Below, in pieces: positions 17,175-27,142 of a stretch of 64,000 nt of DNA. A program made the position numbers and the translations under genes. The notes beneath the pieces are model-generated. The model saw only the letters and a program-made list of their open reading frames with translations. It was not told the DNA's origin and did not search any database. Source of the stretch: VRUE01 sp050258095 (lineage in GTDB: Bacteria > Actinomycetota > Thermoleophilia > Solirubrobacterales > 70-9); NCBI GenBank assembly GCA_050258095.1, contig JBLMYD010000008.1, positions 1 to 64,000 on the forward strand. The letters are read 5' to 3'. Position 1 is the first letter of the stretch. Every line of letters starts with the position of its first letter.

Positions 17175-18814
17175 GCAAGAAGGCCCCCAGCACCACGCAG
17201 CTCCTCGTCATCGCCGGCTTCGCCCTGTCCTGCTTCGGCATCCTGCTCTTCCTCTGGATCACCTTCGGCGGGCCGACGCCGTTCAAGGCCAAGCCCTACG
17301 CGGTCGAGATCCCCTTCAACGAGGCGACCCAGCTCGCCCAGCAGTCCGACGTGCGCATCTCCGGCGTCTCCGTCGGCAAGGTGCAGGACATCGTCCTCGC
17401 GCCCAACGGCGAACAGGCGCTGGCCAAGGTCGACATCGAAGACAAGTACGCGCCGATCCCGCGTGACACGAGGGCGATCCTGCGCACGAAGACACTGCTC
17501 GGCGAGACCTACATCGAACTCACCCCCGGCGCCGGCAAAGCGCCGTCGCTGCCCGACGGCGGCACGCTGCCGGAGGCCCAGATCGCCGAATCGGTCCAGC
17601 TCGACGAGATCTTCCGCACCTTCAACCCGCGGACCCGCGCGGCCTTCCAGACCTGGCAGCAGGAAGCCGCCGCCGGAATCGCCGGCCAGGGCGCCGACCT
17701 CTCCTACGGCTTCGCCCAGCTCGAACCGGCCTTCACCCAGTTCGACCGGCTCTTCCGCGTCCTCGACAGCCAGCGCCTCGCCGTCAAGCAGGCCTTCCGC
17801 AACGGCGCCACCGCGCTCAGCGCCCTGCGTGGCCGCCAGGGCGAGCTGGCGAGCCTGATCCGCGCCTCCGACGAAGTCTTCTCGACGACCGCCGCCCGCG
17901 CCCGCGACATCGAAGCGGCCTTCCGCGCCTTCCCCACCTTCGAGGACGAGTCCCGCCTGACGCTCGCCCGGCTCAAGTCCTTCGCCCTCGACGCCGACCC
18001 GACCATCCGCCGGCTCGTCCCGGTCGCCGAACAGCTCTCGCCGACCTTCGTCAGCCTCGCGAAGCTGGCGCCGCAGGCGAAGGGCTTCTTCGAAGGCCTG
18101 CGGCCGGTGATCAAGCTCGCCCCCAAGGCCTTCCCGGCCCTGCGCAAGCTCTTCCGCGACCAGTTCCCGCCGCTGCTGCGCGCCGTCGACCCCTTCCTGC
18201 GCAACGTCAACCCGCTCATCTCCGGCTTCGGCCTCTACAAGCACGAGCTGACCGCGGCGATGGCCAACGTCGCCTCGATGTCGAACGGCTTCCTGCCCAA
18301 GGAAAACATTCGCAACGAACACCTGCACTACCTGCGCGTGCTCGGGCCCTTCAGCCCGGAATCGCTCGCCACCTTCCCGAGCCGGACGACGACCAACCGC
18401 ACCAACGCCTACGCCCAGCAGCGCTCCTACGAACAGCTTGCCTCCGGCCTGCCGGTCTTCGATAGCCGCGGTTGCGCCACGGGCGTGACGGCGACGCTGG
18501 AAGAAGCGAGCACGATCAACGACCCGGCCTTCTACGAACGGGTCGAAACCCAGGCCGAACACGAAGAACCGCTCGAAGACCGGGTCAAAAAAGCGGAAGA
18601 AAAAGCGGCGAAAAACCACGAAGCCTTCAAGGGGTTCACGATCCCCGCAGTCAAATTCTTCAAACTGCTGATGAAATACGCCTTCGCCGGCGGCGAAGAA
18701 ACCAAGTCCTCCGCGACCGTCCCCGCCCCCGGCTGCACCCAGCAGGGCCCCTTCGACCCGATCGGCCACTCCGGCTCGCCGACGACCTACCAGCACTTCT
18801 TCGAACAGGAATAA
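17171..18814 (+). CDS. MCE-family protein 6 of 6
   Basis: The 547-residue protein overlaps the previous gene by ATGA and is the last of the cluster. It has a membrane helix (LLVIAGFALSCFGILLFLWI), an MCE domain (EATQLAQQSDVRISGVSVGK) and LRTKTLLGETYIELTPG, followed by the longest helical domain of the six. The C-terminal part is charged (EDRVKKAEEKAAKNHEAF) and ends TYQHFFEQE. No ATPase, permease or other lipid-transport gene follows; the next gene, 326 bases on, is dnaB. Confidence 0.85.
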   Translation: MSKKAPSTTQLLVIAGFALSCFGILLFLWITFGGPTPFKAKPYAVEIPFNEATQLAQQSDVRISGVSVGKVQDIVLAPNGEQALAKVDIEDKYAPIPRDTRAILRTKTLLGETYIELTPGAGKAPSLPDGGTLPEAQIAESVQLDEIFRTFNPRTRAAFQTWQQEAAAGIAGQGADLSYGFAQLEPAFTQFDRLFRVLDSQRLAVKQAFRNGATALSALRGRQGELASLIRASDEVFSTTAARARDIEAAFRAFPTFEDESRLTLARLKSFALDADPTIRRLVPVAEQLSPTFVSLAKLAPQAKGFFEGLRPVIKLAPKAFPALRKLFRDQFPPLLRAVDPFLRNVNPLISGFGLYKHELTAAMANVASMSNGFLPKENIRNEHLHYLRVLGPFSPESLATFPSRTTTNRTNAYAQQRSYEQLASGLPVFDSRGCATGVTATLEEASTINDPAFYERVETQAEHEEPLEDRVKKAEEKAAKNHEAFKGFTIPAVKFFKLLMKYAFAGGEETKSSATVPAPGCTQQGPFDPIGHSGSPTTYQHFFEQE

Positions 18815-19140
18815 GCCGCGCCGCGCCGCGCATCCGACTTCGACCACACCAGAGTGGGGTGAATGTCGGCTGCGCGGATCTCGCTGACCGGCGCCAGCCC
18901 GTCGGTCTCAAGCGTCTCGCGCGACGACCGCAGGATCGCGTCGACCTGGAAGAGCTGGAGGCAATCCACGACGATCTTCCGGTGGAGCCGATCCCCGGCC
19001 TGGACCGATAGCGAAGCGGGCCACGCCGGATCGGCGGCTTTCCTCTCAATTTGCAGAGACGCGACCGAGACGGCACTGAGCCGTCTGATTTTCTTGGGAT
19101 TCCCGCCGGTTGCCGCCGCCGCGGGTCCTTAACTAGGTCG
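18815..19140. other. Gap between the mce cluster and dnaB
   Basis: This 326-base stretch has no gene I can support. A plus-strand open frame from GTG 18859 to 19011 encodes about 50 charged residues ending DDLPVEPIPGLDR; it has no ribosome-binding site and no recognised family, so it may be a gene remnant. TAACTA (19130-19135) is 5 bases ahead of the dnaB ATG and could be the -10 box of a leaderless dnaB transcript, though no good -35 box is at the proper distance. Confidence 0.35.
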
Positions 19141-22100
19141 ATGGCATCCGCGTCTACAGCCCACGTCCCGCCGCAGAACATCGAGGCTGAGGAATCGGTG
19201 CTCGGCGCGATGCTGGTCGCCGAGCCGACGCTGACGCGCGTGATCGACGAGGTGAAGCTGAACGCGGGCGACTTCTACCTCGAAAAGCACGCGACGATCT
19301 TCACCTGCATCCACGACCTCTACGCCGCTTCCAAGCCGGTCGACGAGCTCAGCGTCAGCGAGGCGCTGACCCAGCGCAACCAGATCGAGGAGGCGGGCGG
19401 CAAGCACTACGTCTCCGAGCTGGCGGCGAAGGTGCCGGCTGCCGGCAACGCCAAGCACTACGCCGAGATCGTCCAGCAGAACTCGCTGCTGCGCCGCCTG
19501 CTCGGCGCCGGCCAGCAGATCCAGGGCTGGATCCACGAGCGCGACGGCGAGCCGCGCGAGCTCTCCGAGCGGGCCGAGAAGCTGCTCTTCGACGTCGCCC
19601 ACAAAGAGCAGGCGAGCGACTTCAAACTGCTCTCGGAGATCCTCCACGACGAGGTCGACCGCCTCGAGAAGCTCTCGACCGGCGAGACCGAGCTGACCGG
19701 CACCCCCTCGGGCTTCCGCGACGTCGACTCGATCACCGGCGGCTTCCAGCCCGGGAACCTTGTGATTTTTGCTGCAAGACCATCGATGGGGAAGTGTCAG
19801 GCGTCACAAAGTCTGGTCTACGATCCTATGAGCGGCGCTCGACGGCGAGTCGAAGATCTCCACCGGGCGCATGTGCAAGGCGAGGAGGTTTGGGTTGCCT
19901 CGCTCGGCGCCGACCTGAAGATGAAGCCGGCCAAGGTCGCGGCGATCGAGTGCAACGGCCGCAAGCCGGTCTACCGGCTGACCACCCGCCTCGGCAGGTG
20001 GACTGAGGCGACCTCGAACCACCCAATCCTGACCAGCTCCGGGTGGGTCGAGCTTGGAGAAGTCACGCCAGGCACTCGCATCGCGGTCCCGCGTCGACTG
20101 CCACGCCCCAGCCGCACGGTTGAGCTGCCGGACGCCGAGGTCGTTCGCTTGGGACGCCGCTCGGCCGAGAAGTTCGTCCCCGACGCGATCTTCGGCCTCT
20201 CCGACGAGCAGATCGCTCGCTTCCTCGGCGTGATGTACGCCTGCGACGGGCACGTGTACTGCAGCGACCGGCTTGCCCAGATCGGCTACACGACGATCAG
20301 CGAGCGCCTTGCCCGGGACGTCCAGCACCTCCTGCTGCGGCTCGGCATCGTCGCCACGATCCGGGTCCTCAAGCGACCGGTGTACGAGGGCACCGGCAAG
20401 GTCGCTCGCGAGGTGCGGATAACGTCGCAAGAGAGCCTGCGCCGCTTCTGCGAGCTGATCGCCGTGATCGGCAAGGAGGAGCAGCAGGAGCGGATCCTCG
20501 CGCGGCTCGACGAGGCGCCGCGCTCGACCAACACGGACACCTTGCCGGTCGAGATCTGGGACGAGGTTCTGCTGGCCAAGGGGGACCGGCCCTGGGCCGA
20601 CGTCAGCGAGACGACCGGGCGGCCGCGCAACCACAACTGGCACGTCGGCAAACGGGGCCTCTCCCGTGGCCTCGTGGCCGAGCTGACCACCGCGGTCTTC
20701 TCGCCCGCCCTGGAGGAGCTGTGCGACTCCGACATCTGGTGGGACGAGGTCGAGTCGGTCGAGCACGTCGGCGAAGAAGAGACCTACGACCTCGACGTCC
20801 CCGGCCTGCGCAACTTCGTCGCCGACGACATCGTCGTCCACAACAGCGCCATCGTCGCCAACATCGCCGAAAACGTGGCGGTCAAGCGGCAGGTGCCGGT
20901 CGCCTTCTTCTCGCTGGAGATGTCGGAGGTCGAGCTGGCGCAGCGCTTCATCGCCTGCCGGGCGCGGATCTCCGGCGACAAGCTGCGCAAGGGACAGGTC
21001 TCGACCAAGGACTGGCCGAAGGTCGTCCGCGCCTGCAACGAGCTCGAGTCGGCGCCGCTCTGGTTCGACGACTCCTCCGACCTCGGCCTGCTCGACCTGC
21101 GCGCCAAGGCGCGCCGCCTGCACGCCCAGACGCAGGACCAGGGCGGGCTCGGCCTGGTGATCGTCGACTACCTGCAGCTGATGCGGGCCGACGACCCCCG
21201 CGCCAACCGGGTCGAGCAGGTCGGCCAGATGAGCCGCGGCCTGAAGATCCTCGCCCGCGAGCTGCAGGTCCCGGTGCTGGCGATCTCCCAGCTCTCCCGC
21301 GCCCCCGAGCAGCGCCACCCGCCGAAGCCGATGCTCTCGGACCTGCGCGAGTCGGGGTGCCTGACGGGGGACTCGCTCGTCTACCTGCCGGGAGAGGGGG
21401 TTCGGAGACCGATCAGGGACCTGGTCGGCAAGCGCGACTTCGAAGTCCTCGCGATGGACTGCGAGGGCTGGAAGCTGCGGCCGGCCCTGGTCAGGAACGC
21501 CTTCTCGACGGGGCAAAAGCCGGTGTTCAGGTTGACGACGGCCCTGGGACGCACGATCCGCGCCACCGGCAACCACAAGTTCCTCACGATTAAGGGCTGG
21601 AAGCGCCTCGACGAGCTGAGCGAAGAAGAGCCGGTTGCAGTTCCCGCTAATTTGCGCGGGCCGAGTGGATCGAGCATGAGCGACGACGAACTGGCGCTGC
21701 TCGGGCATTTGATCGGCGACGGCTGCACGCTGCCGAGGCACGCGATCCATGAGAAGCGCGTTCCCGATGCAGTCTTTGCCCAGCACGCATCAGGCATCGC
21801 AGCCTTCCTCAGGCACCTCTGGGCAACCGACGGATGCGTGTGGCTCGGTGGCCCCGGCAAGGCCGCGAACGTCTGCTACGCCACGAGCAGCGCTCGCTTC
21901 GCCTATGACGTGCAGACGCTGCTCCTTCGCCTCGGCATCACCGCCCGGGTGAGCCGGCATGTAAATGAGGCAAAAGGACGGTCGCAGTTCCACGTCAGCG
22001 TCAGCAACGGGACAGATCTGCCCCGGTTCCTCGAGCTCGTTGGGACTCTCGGCGCGAGCAAGCGTGACCACACCAGCTCGATCCTCGAGCACTTTCGCGA

Positions 22101-22590
22101 CAGGGTGCGTAACCCGAACAGGAACCTGATCCCGAAGGAGAGCGGACCGGAGAAGAGCGGGTCGGTTGCGGTCGCTTCCGCGGTGCGCTGCGAGGAGCTG
22201 GTCGACCCGGCGCTCGGCGACGCCTATTGGGATCCGGTCGTCTCGATTGAGCCCGATGGGGTCGAGGAGGTGTTCGACCTCACGGTCGAGGGCCTCCACA
22301 ACTTCGTCGCCGACAACGTCGTCGTCCACAACTCGATCGAGCAGGACGCGGACCTCGTTGCCTTCCTCTATCGCGAGGACTACTACCGCGATCCCGACGA
22401 CGAGCCGGATGGGCTCGCCGACCTGATCATCGCCAAGCACAGGAACGGGCCGATCGGAGCGCCGAAACTGGTCTTCCTCGACCGCTTCCCGAAGTTCGCC
22501 GACTTCGCCGGACGTGAGCAGCCGATCGAGCAGCCGGCCGGAGAGGGGCCGCCGCTGGACGATGTCGCCGCGGCGGGGCCTGAGTTCTGA
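19141..22590 (+). CDS. dnaB: Replicative DNA helicase DnaB with two inteins
   Basis: The precursor is 1149 residues. Removing the inteins (residues 219-568 and 740-1064) leaves 474 residues, the normal size for DnaB, the hexameric 5'-3' helicase at the replication fork. The N-terminal domain (PPQNIEAEESVLGAML) and RecA-like domain are intact. Intein 1 splits the Walker A motif after ARPSMGK and the extein resumes SAIVANIAEN. Intein 2 lies between LSDLRESG and SIEQDADLV, the site used by well-known cyanobacterial and Rhodothermus DnaB inteins. Both have Cys1, terminal HN and Ser at +1. Unspliced DnaB could not bind ATP. The stop overlaps the start of the DnaC-like gene (TGATG). Confidence 0.95.
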   Translation: MASASTAHVPPQNIEAEESVLGAMLVAEPTLTRVIDEVKLNAGDFYLEKHATIFTCIHDLYAASKPVDELSVSEALTQRNQIEEAGGKHYVSELAAKVPAAGNAKHYAEIVQQNSLLRRLLGAGQQIQGWIHERDGEPRELSERAEKLLFDVAHKEQASDFKLLSEILHDEVDRLEKLSTGETELTGTPSGFRDVDSITGGFQPGNLVIFAARPSMGKCQASQSLVYDPMSGARRRVEDLHRAHVQGEEVWVASLGADLKMKPAKVAAIECNGRKPVYRLTTRLGRWTEATSNHPILTSSGWVELGEVTPGTRIAVPRRLPRPSRTVELPDAEVVRLGRRSAEKFVPDAIFGLSDEQIARFLGVMYACDGHVYCSDRLAQIGYTTISERLARDVQHLLLRLGIVATIRVLKRPVYEGTGKVAREVRITSQESLRRFCELIAVIGKEEQQERILARLDEAPRSTNTDTLPVEIWDEVLLAKGDRPWADVSETTGRPRNHNWHVGKRGLSRGLVAELTTAVFSPALEELCDSDIWWDEVESVEHVGEEETYDLDVPGLRNFVADDIVVHNSAIVANIAENVAVKRQVPVAFFSLEMSEVELAQRFIACRARISGDKLRKGQVSTKDWPKVVRACNELESAPLWFDDSSDLGLLDLRAKARRLHAQTQDQGGLGLVIVDYLQLMRADDPRANRVEQVGQMSRGLKILARELQVPVLAISQLSRAPEQRHPPKPMLSDLRESGCLTGDSLVYLPGEGVRRPIRDLVGKRDFEVLAMDCEGWKLRPALVRNAFSTGQKPVFRLTTALGRTIRATGNHKFLTIKGWKRLDELSEEEPVAVPANLRGPSGSSMSDDELALLGHLIGDGCTLPRHAIHEKRVPDAVFAQHASGIAAFLRHLWATDGCVWLGGPGKAANVCYATSSARFAYDVQTLLLRLGITARVSRHVNEAKGRSQFHVSVSNGTDLPRFLELVGTLGASKRDHTSSILEHFRDRVRNPNRNLIPKESGPEKSGSVAVASAVRCEELVDPALGDAYWDPVVSIEPDGVEEVFDLTVEGLHNFVADNVVVHNSIEQDADLVAFLYREDYYRDPDDEPDGLADLIIAKHRNGPIGAPKLVFLDRFPKFADFAGREQPIEQPAGEGPPLDDVAAAGPEF
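19795..20844 (+). mobile_element. DnaB intein 1 (P-loop site), decayed homing endonuclease
   Basis: This intein is 350 residues, from Cys (TGT 19795) to Asn (AAC 20842). Splicing blocks are visible: block A CQASQSLVYD, block B with TSNHPILTSSGW, and the C-terminal GLRNFVADDIVVHN followed by Ser. Between them only one LAGLIDADG-like motif is clear (FLGVMYACDGHV). The first expected motif is missing: LPDAEVVRLG runs straight into RRSAEKFVPDAIF, a segment that in full-length relatives lies after the first endonuclease repeat. The intein therefore looks splicing-competent with a deleted endonuclease half. Confidence 0.85.
21358..22332 (+). mobile_element. DnaB intein 2 (RESG/SIEQD site), decayed homing endonuclease
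   Basis: This intein is 325 residues, from Cys (TGC 21358) to Asn (AAC 22330). Block A is CLTGDSLVYL, block B contains ATGNHKFLTIKGW, and the end is GLHNFVADNVVVHN with Ser at +1. Endonuclease-like motifs LLGHLIGDGCTL and FLRHLWATDGCV are both present, but only about 35 residues separate them: LPRHAI is joined directly to HEKRVPDAVF. Full-length relatives have roughly 70-80 more residues here, so an internal in-frame deletion is likely. Confidence 0.85.
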
Positions 22591-23318
22591 TGGCCTCGCG
22601 CAACGAGCCCTTCCGCGAGGCCCGCGCCTGCCCGCTCGGCGTCTGCGACGGCTCGGGCTGGATCCTCGGGCCCGAGGACGTCGCCCGCGAGTGCGAGTGC
22701 CGCGCGCAGCGGCTGAAACGGGGCCGCGTGCGCGGCGTCGCCTCGGTGATCCCGCCCCGCTACCGCGGCGTCTCCTTCGACCGCCCGCCCGTCTCCGACA
22801 TGGCCCACGACCTCGCGACCAAGGCCGCCGTCGCCGAGGTGCGCCGCTACGTCGACGAGCTCGACGCGCGGCTCGACGCCGGCCGCGGGCTCTGGCTCTT
22901 CGGCGACACGGGCACCGGCAAGACGACGCTGGCGATGCTCGTCTCCAAGGCCGCGCTCGAGGCGGGCTGCTCCGTCGCGATCTACTCGCTGCCGAAGCTG
23001 CTCGCCCGCATCCGCCGCACCTACGACTCCGAGCCCGGCGGCGACTCCTACCTCGCCTTCTTCGAGCGCCTCACCTCGGTCGACCTGCTCCACATCGACG
23101 ATCTCGGTGCCGAGAAGCGCAGCGACTGGGTGCTGGAGCAGCTCTACGCGCTGATCAACGAGCGCTACGAGGCGCAGCGCTCGGTCATCGTCACCACCAA
23201 CCTGCCCGAAGACGAGCTGGAAGCGCAGATCGGCGCCCGCACGGTCTCGCGGCTGAGCGAGATCTGCGACGGCGTGCCGCTGTTCGGCGCCGACCGCCGC
23301 TACGGCCAAGTCGCCTAG
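22590..23318 (+). CDS. DnaC/IstB-like AAA+ ATPase, probable helicase loader
   Basis: The 242-residue ATPase has an N-terminal cysteine cluster (CPLGVCDGSGW ... CECR), probably a zinc site, then a AAA+ core with Walker A GDTGTGKTTL (about residue 109), Walker B LLHIDDLG (about 167) and sensor VIVTTNLP. This architecture matches DnaC/DnaI-type loaders, which place DnaB on DNA. Its start overlaps the dnaB stop, so translational coupling with the helicase supports that role. IstB transposition proteins are similar, but no transposase is nearby. Confidence 0.8.
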   Translation: MASRNEPFREARACPLGVCDGSGWILGPEDVARECECRAQRLKRGRVRGVASVIPPRYRGVSFDRPPVSDMAHDLATKAAVAEVRRYVDELDARLDAGRGLWLFGDTGTGKTTLAMLVSKAALEAGCSVAIYSLPKLLARIRRTYDSEPGGDSYLAFFERLTSVDLLHIDDLGAEKRSDWVLEQLYALINERYEAQRSVIVTTNLPEDELEAQIGARTVSRLSEICDGVPLFGADRRYGQVA

Positions 23319-23346
23319 CCGACCGACACGCCACAATCTCCCGGTC

Positions 23347-24699
<1,353 letters not shown>

Positions 24700-24702
24700 G
24701 CC

Positions 24703-25437
24703 CTACCGCAGCGGCACGCCGGCGAGCGCAGCGACCTTCCAACGGCCCTCGTGCGCCATGCTGATCGCGTAGAGGACCCCTTCGAAGCCGTGGTAGATCA
24801 GGAATCCGTGCCGACCTTTGACGCGCAGGCTGTCCGCGTTGACCACGGTGCTTCCATGCGCGACCTTTGGCGGCAGGGTCGGTGCGATCTTGGCGAACGC
24901 CGCGGGGCAGCTTATGTTTTCGTTTTCTTCGTTTTCGACCAGTCGTTTGAGATTCTCGATCATCGTGCTCGAGAGGTTGGCGCAGGCCCGCGGCCATTCC
25001 TGCCTGACGCGGGCGACGAGGAAGGTGTGCAGCGCCGTGGCCGCCTCTTCGAGTTCCGATTCGCCCGACTCTTCGCCGAATTCCTGGACGCTGTTGTCGC
25101 CTCCCTTGACGCGGTTCTGACCTGAGCCGCCACCTGAGCCGTGCAGGGGAGCGACGGGCGTGGCTTTCGACGCCTTCTTGCTCTTGCCGCCACCCTGCCC
25201 AGACGATTTACCGCCCTGCCCAGACGATTCGCCTTGCTTGTTGCCCCCGGTTTCCGCGACCTTGCCCCCGGTCCCCGAATCGCCGCCTGCGCCGGATCGC
25301 GATTCTGCTTCGCCGGGAGCCTGGGTCGAGGACGAGCTCGTGTCCGAGCCGGAGCCTCCGCAGGAAGAGAGCGCGAAGGCAAGCGCCAGCAGCGCCGCAG
25401 CCAGCAGCGCCGTGTTCCGTATCCCCCACCTGCTCAC
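24703..25437 (-). CDS. Lipoprotein, copy 1 of a tandem pair
   Basis: The 244-residue protein has a lipoprotein signal (ALALAFALSSC, lipobox LSSC) and a Ser/Gly/Lys-rich linker of about 100 residues. The C-terminal domain of about 120 residues carries QRVKGGDNSVQEFGEESGESELEE split by other residues, HTFLVARVRQEWPRACANLS and FLIYHGFEGVLYAIS. It is paralogous to the gene at 25647 (similar signal, linker and domain). The stop lies 3 bases from that of convergent purA. The role is unknown; it is predicted to be anchored on the outer face of the membrane. Confidence 0.65.
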   Translation of the reverse strand: MSRWGIRNTALLAAALLALAFALSSCGGSGSDTSSSSTQAPGEAESRSGAGGDSGTGGKVAETGGNKQGESSGQGGKSSGQGGGKSKKASKATPVAPLHGSGGGSGQNRVKGGDNSVQEFGEESGESELEEAATALHTFLVARVRQEWPRACANLSSTMIENLKRLVENEENENISCPAAFAKIAPTLPPKVAHGSTVVNADSLRVKGRHGFLIYHGFEGVLYAISMAHEGRWKVAALAGVPLR

Positions 25438-25470
25438 GCGGTCATTGTAATGACTCCGCTCCGATCGTTC

Positions 25471-25540
25471 GTATGCAGCGGATACGCGCGAGTACAGAAA
25501 TCGCCCTCGGCGCCCGCGTGTTCTACAGTCTTTATGTGGC
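25471..25540. repeat. 70-bp perfect repeat, copy 1 (duplicated TetR promoter region)
   Basis: Bases 25471-25540 are identical to 26388-26457. Copy 2 holds the promoter and first codons of the TetR gene; copy 1 ends at the same GTGGC and is then joined to a copy of the purA 3' end. It marks the junction of a tandem duplication of about 0.94 kb. Confidence 0.85.
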
Positions 25541-25643
25541 GCGCGACTATCTCGACTTCGTCTCCGAGGTCGGCGGCGTGCCGATCGAGCTGGTCGGAGT
25601 GACCCGGACGCGAGCAGGTCGTCTGGCGCGATTGAGTGACTGA
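25541..25643 (+). pseudogene. purA 3' fragment fused to a TetR promoter copy
   Basis: The segment from 25541 repeats the last 30 codons of purA: ARDYLDF, then VSEVGGVPIELVGV matching IADFAGVPIRLVGV. A one-base insertion near 25610 then shifts the frame; in the other frame REQVVWRD and the TGA are still readable at the end. GTG 25536 in the adjoining TetR-promoter copy opens a 35-codon chimeric frame through the fragment to TGA 25641. It is a duplication scar and is probably not functional. Confidence 0.75.
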
Positions 25644-25646
25644 GCC

Positions 25647-26345
25647 CTACGACAGCGGCACGCCGGAGAGCGCGCCGACCTTCCAGCTGCCGCCTTCGCG
25701 AGCCATGTTGGTCGCGTAGACGGTCCCTTCCAGACCACGGTAGATCAGGAACCCGCGCGTGCCTTCGACGCGCAGGCTGCCGGCGTCGACGATGGTGCTT
25801 TCGCGCGCCACCTTCGGCGGCAGGTTCGGCGTCAGCCCGGCCAGCGTCGCGGGGCAGTCCGTGCCGCTCTGCTGCGCCCTCGCCGCCAGCTGTTCGAGCT
25901 GTTCAACCACCGTCTTAGAGAGGTTGGCGCAGGCCTGTTGCCACTCTCCCCTGGCACGGGCGACGAGGAAGTCGTGCAGCGCTGTGGCCGCTTCTTCGAG
26001 TTCGGACCCGCTCGACTCCGCGCCGAATTCCTGGACGCTGTTGTCGCCCCCCTTGACGCGGTACTGAGCCGAGCCGCCGCCCGAGACTTTCAGGGGAGCG
26101 ACGGGGGCGGCGGTCTTCGCTGCCTTTTCGTCCCCGCCACCGCCCTGCTTCGACGATTCGCTCTGCTTCTTGCCCCCGGTCCCCGCTTCGCTTTCGCCGC
26201 CGGATCGCGATTCCGTTTCGCTGGAAGCATGGGTCGAAGAGGAGCTCGTGCCCGAGCCGGAGCCGCCGCAGGAGGAGAGCGCACAGGCGAGCGCCAGCAG
26301 CGCCGCAGCCGGCAGCACCGCGCTCCGTATCCCCCACCTGCTCAC
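25647..26345 (-). CDS. Lipoprotein, copy 2 of a tandem pair
   Basis: The 232-residue lipoprotein starts MSRWGIRSAVLPAAALLALA with lipobox LSSC. The linker (Ser, Gly, Glu, Lys-rich) is about 12 residues shorter than in copy 1. The C-terminal domain is similar (VKGGDNSVQEFGAESSGSEL, ATALHDFLVARARGEWQQAC, FLIYRGLEGTVYATNM). The divergence of the two proteins shows the duplication is not recent, though the 70-bp repeat upstream is still perfect. The function is unknown. Confidence 0.65.
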   Translation of the reverse strand: MSRWGIRSAVLPAAALLALACALSSCGGSGSGTSSSSTHASSETESRSGGESEAGTGGKKQSESSKQGGGGDEKAAKTAAPVAPLKVSGGGSAQYRVKGGDNSVQEFGAESSGSELEEAATALHDFLVARARGEWQQACANLSKTVVEQLEQLAARAQQSGTDCPATLAGLTPNLPPKVARESTIVDAGSLRVEGTRGFLIYRGLEGTVYATNMAREGGSWKVGALSGVPLS

Positions 26346-26387
26346 GCAGTCATTGTATTGACCTGTTTCGGCCGCTCTGTCACGCTC

Positions 26388-26457
26388 GTATGCAGCGGAT
26401 ACGCGCGAGTACAGAAATCGCCCTCGGCGCCCGCGTGTTCTACAGTCTTTATGTGGC
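26388..26457. repeat. 70-bp perfect repeat, copy 2 (TetR promoter region)
   Basis: This block is identical to 25471-25540. TACAGT at 26441-26446 is correctly placed to be the -10 box of a leaderless TetR transcript starting at GTG 26453. Perfect conservation between otherwise diverged duplicates suggests selection on a regulatory site or gene conversion. Confidence 0.7.
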
Positions 26458-27142
26458 TACCGGTAGACGCACGGCGAACTTGAACGAGCGGCTGCCCAGG
26501 GGCCGTCACGGCCTACCGCGGGAGACCGTGACGGAATCCCAGCGCAACCGCATCCTGCAGGCGATGATCGACGTCGTCTCCGAGCGCGGCTACCCGGAGA
26601 CCCGCGTCGTCGACGTGATCGGCGTCGCCGGCGTCTCGCGCAAGACCTTCTACGAGCTCTTCTCCAGCAAGGAGGACTGCTTCCTCGCCGCCTACGACGT
26701 GCTGCTCGGCAACCTGCTCGGCGACACGGCGCGCGGCTTCGAGTCCAGGCCGGGGTCCTCCTGGGCCGAGCGCGTCGCCGCCGGCCTGGGCGAGCTGCTC
26801 AAACACCTGGCCGAGCACCCTGACGAGGCCCGCTTCGCGATCGTCGAGGTGCTCGCCGCCGGCCCCAAGGCGCTCGCCCGCCGCGACGCCGCCCTGCGCC
26901 AGTTCACCGGCTTCCTCGACGCCGGCCGCGCCGAGACCTCGGTCGAGCTGCCCGGGATCACCTCGCTCTCGCTGGCCGGCGGCATCAACGAGCTGCTCTA
27001 CACCGAGATCCTGCACGGCGCCGCCTCGCAGCTGCCGGGCCGCCTGCCCGACTTGATGTTCTGGATCACCCTGCCGTTCCTCGGCCCGGAGAGGGCAGCC
27101 GAGGAGCGCGAGCGCACGCGGCTCTCGATGCTCGAGAGCTGA
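26453..27142 (+). CDS. TetR-family transcriptional regulator
   Basis: The N-terminal DNA-binding domain is clear: SQRNRILQAMIDVVSERGYP, then the HTH VVDVIGVAGVSRKTFYELFS and KEDCFLAAYDVL, the standard TetR pattern. The C-terminal ligand domain has no recognisable specificity. I chose GTG 26453 (229 residues, VATGRRTANL), which sits 7 bases after a possible -10 box; ATG 26390 would add 21 residues encoded inside the duplicated promoter block. The target may be the divergent lipoprotein genes or itself, since the intergenic region is shared. Confidence 0.75.
   Translation: MATGRRTANLNERLPRGRHGLPRETVTESQRNRILQAMIDVVSERGYPETRVVDVIGVAGVSRKTFYELFSSKEDCFLAAYDVLLGNLLGDTARGFESRPGSSWAERVAAGLGELLKHLAEHPDEARFAIVEVLAAGPKALARRDAALRQFTGFLDAGRAETSVELPGITSLSLAGGINELLYTEILHGAASQLPGRLPDLMFWITLPFLGPERAAEERERTRLSMLES

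Noticed and set aside
18859..19011. Small plus-strand frame between mce and dnaB
   Set aside because: No ribosome-binding site, family or homologous neighbour is visible; noted only as a possible remnant.
22590..23318. IstB transposition protein
   Set aside because: No IstA transposase or terminal repeats; overlap with dnaB supports a helicase loader.
25541..25643. Functional 35-codon gene fused to the TetR start
   Set aside because: It is a frameshifted duplicate of the purA tail at a duplication junction with no sign of selection.
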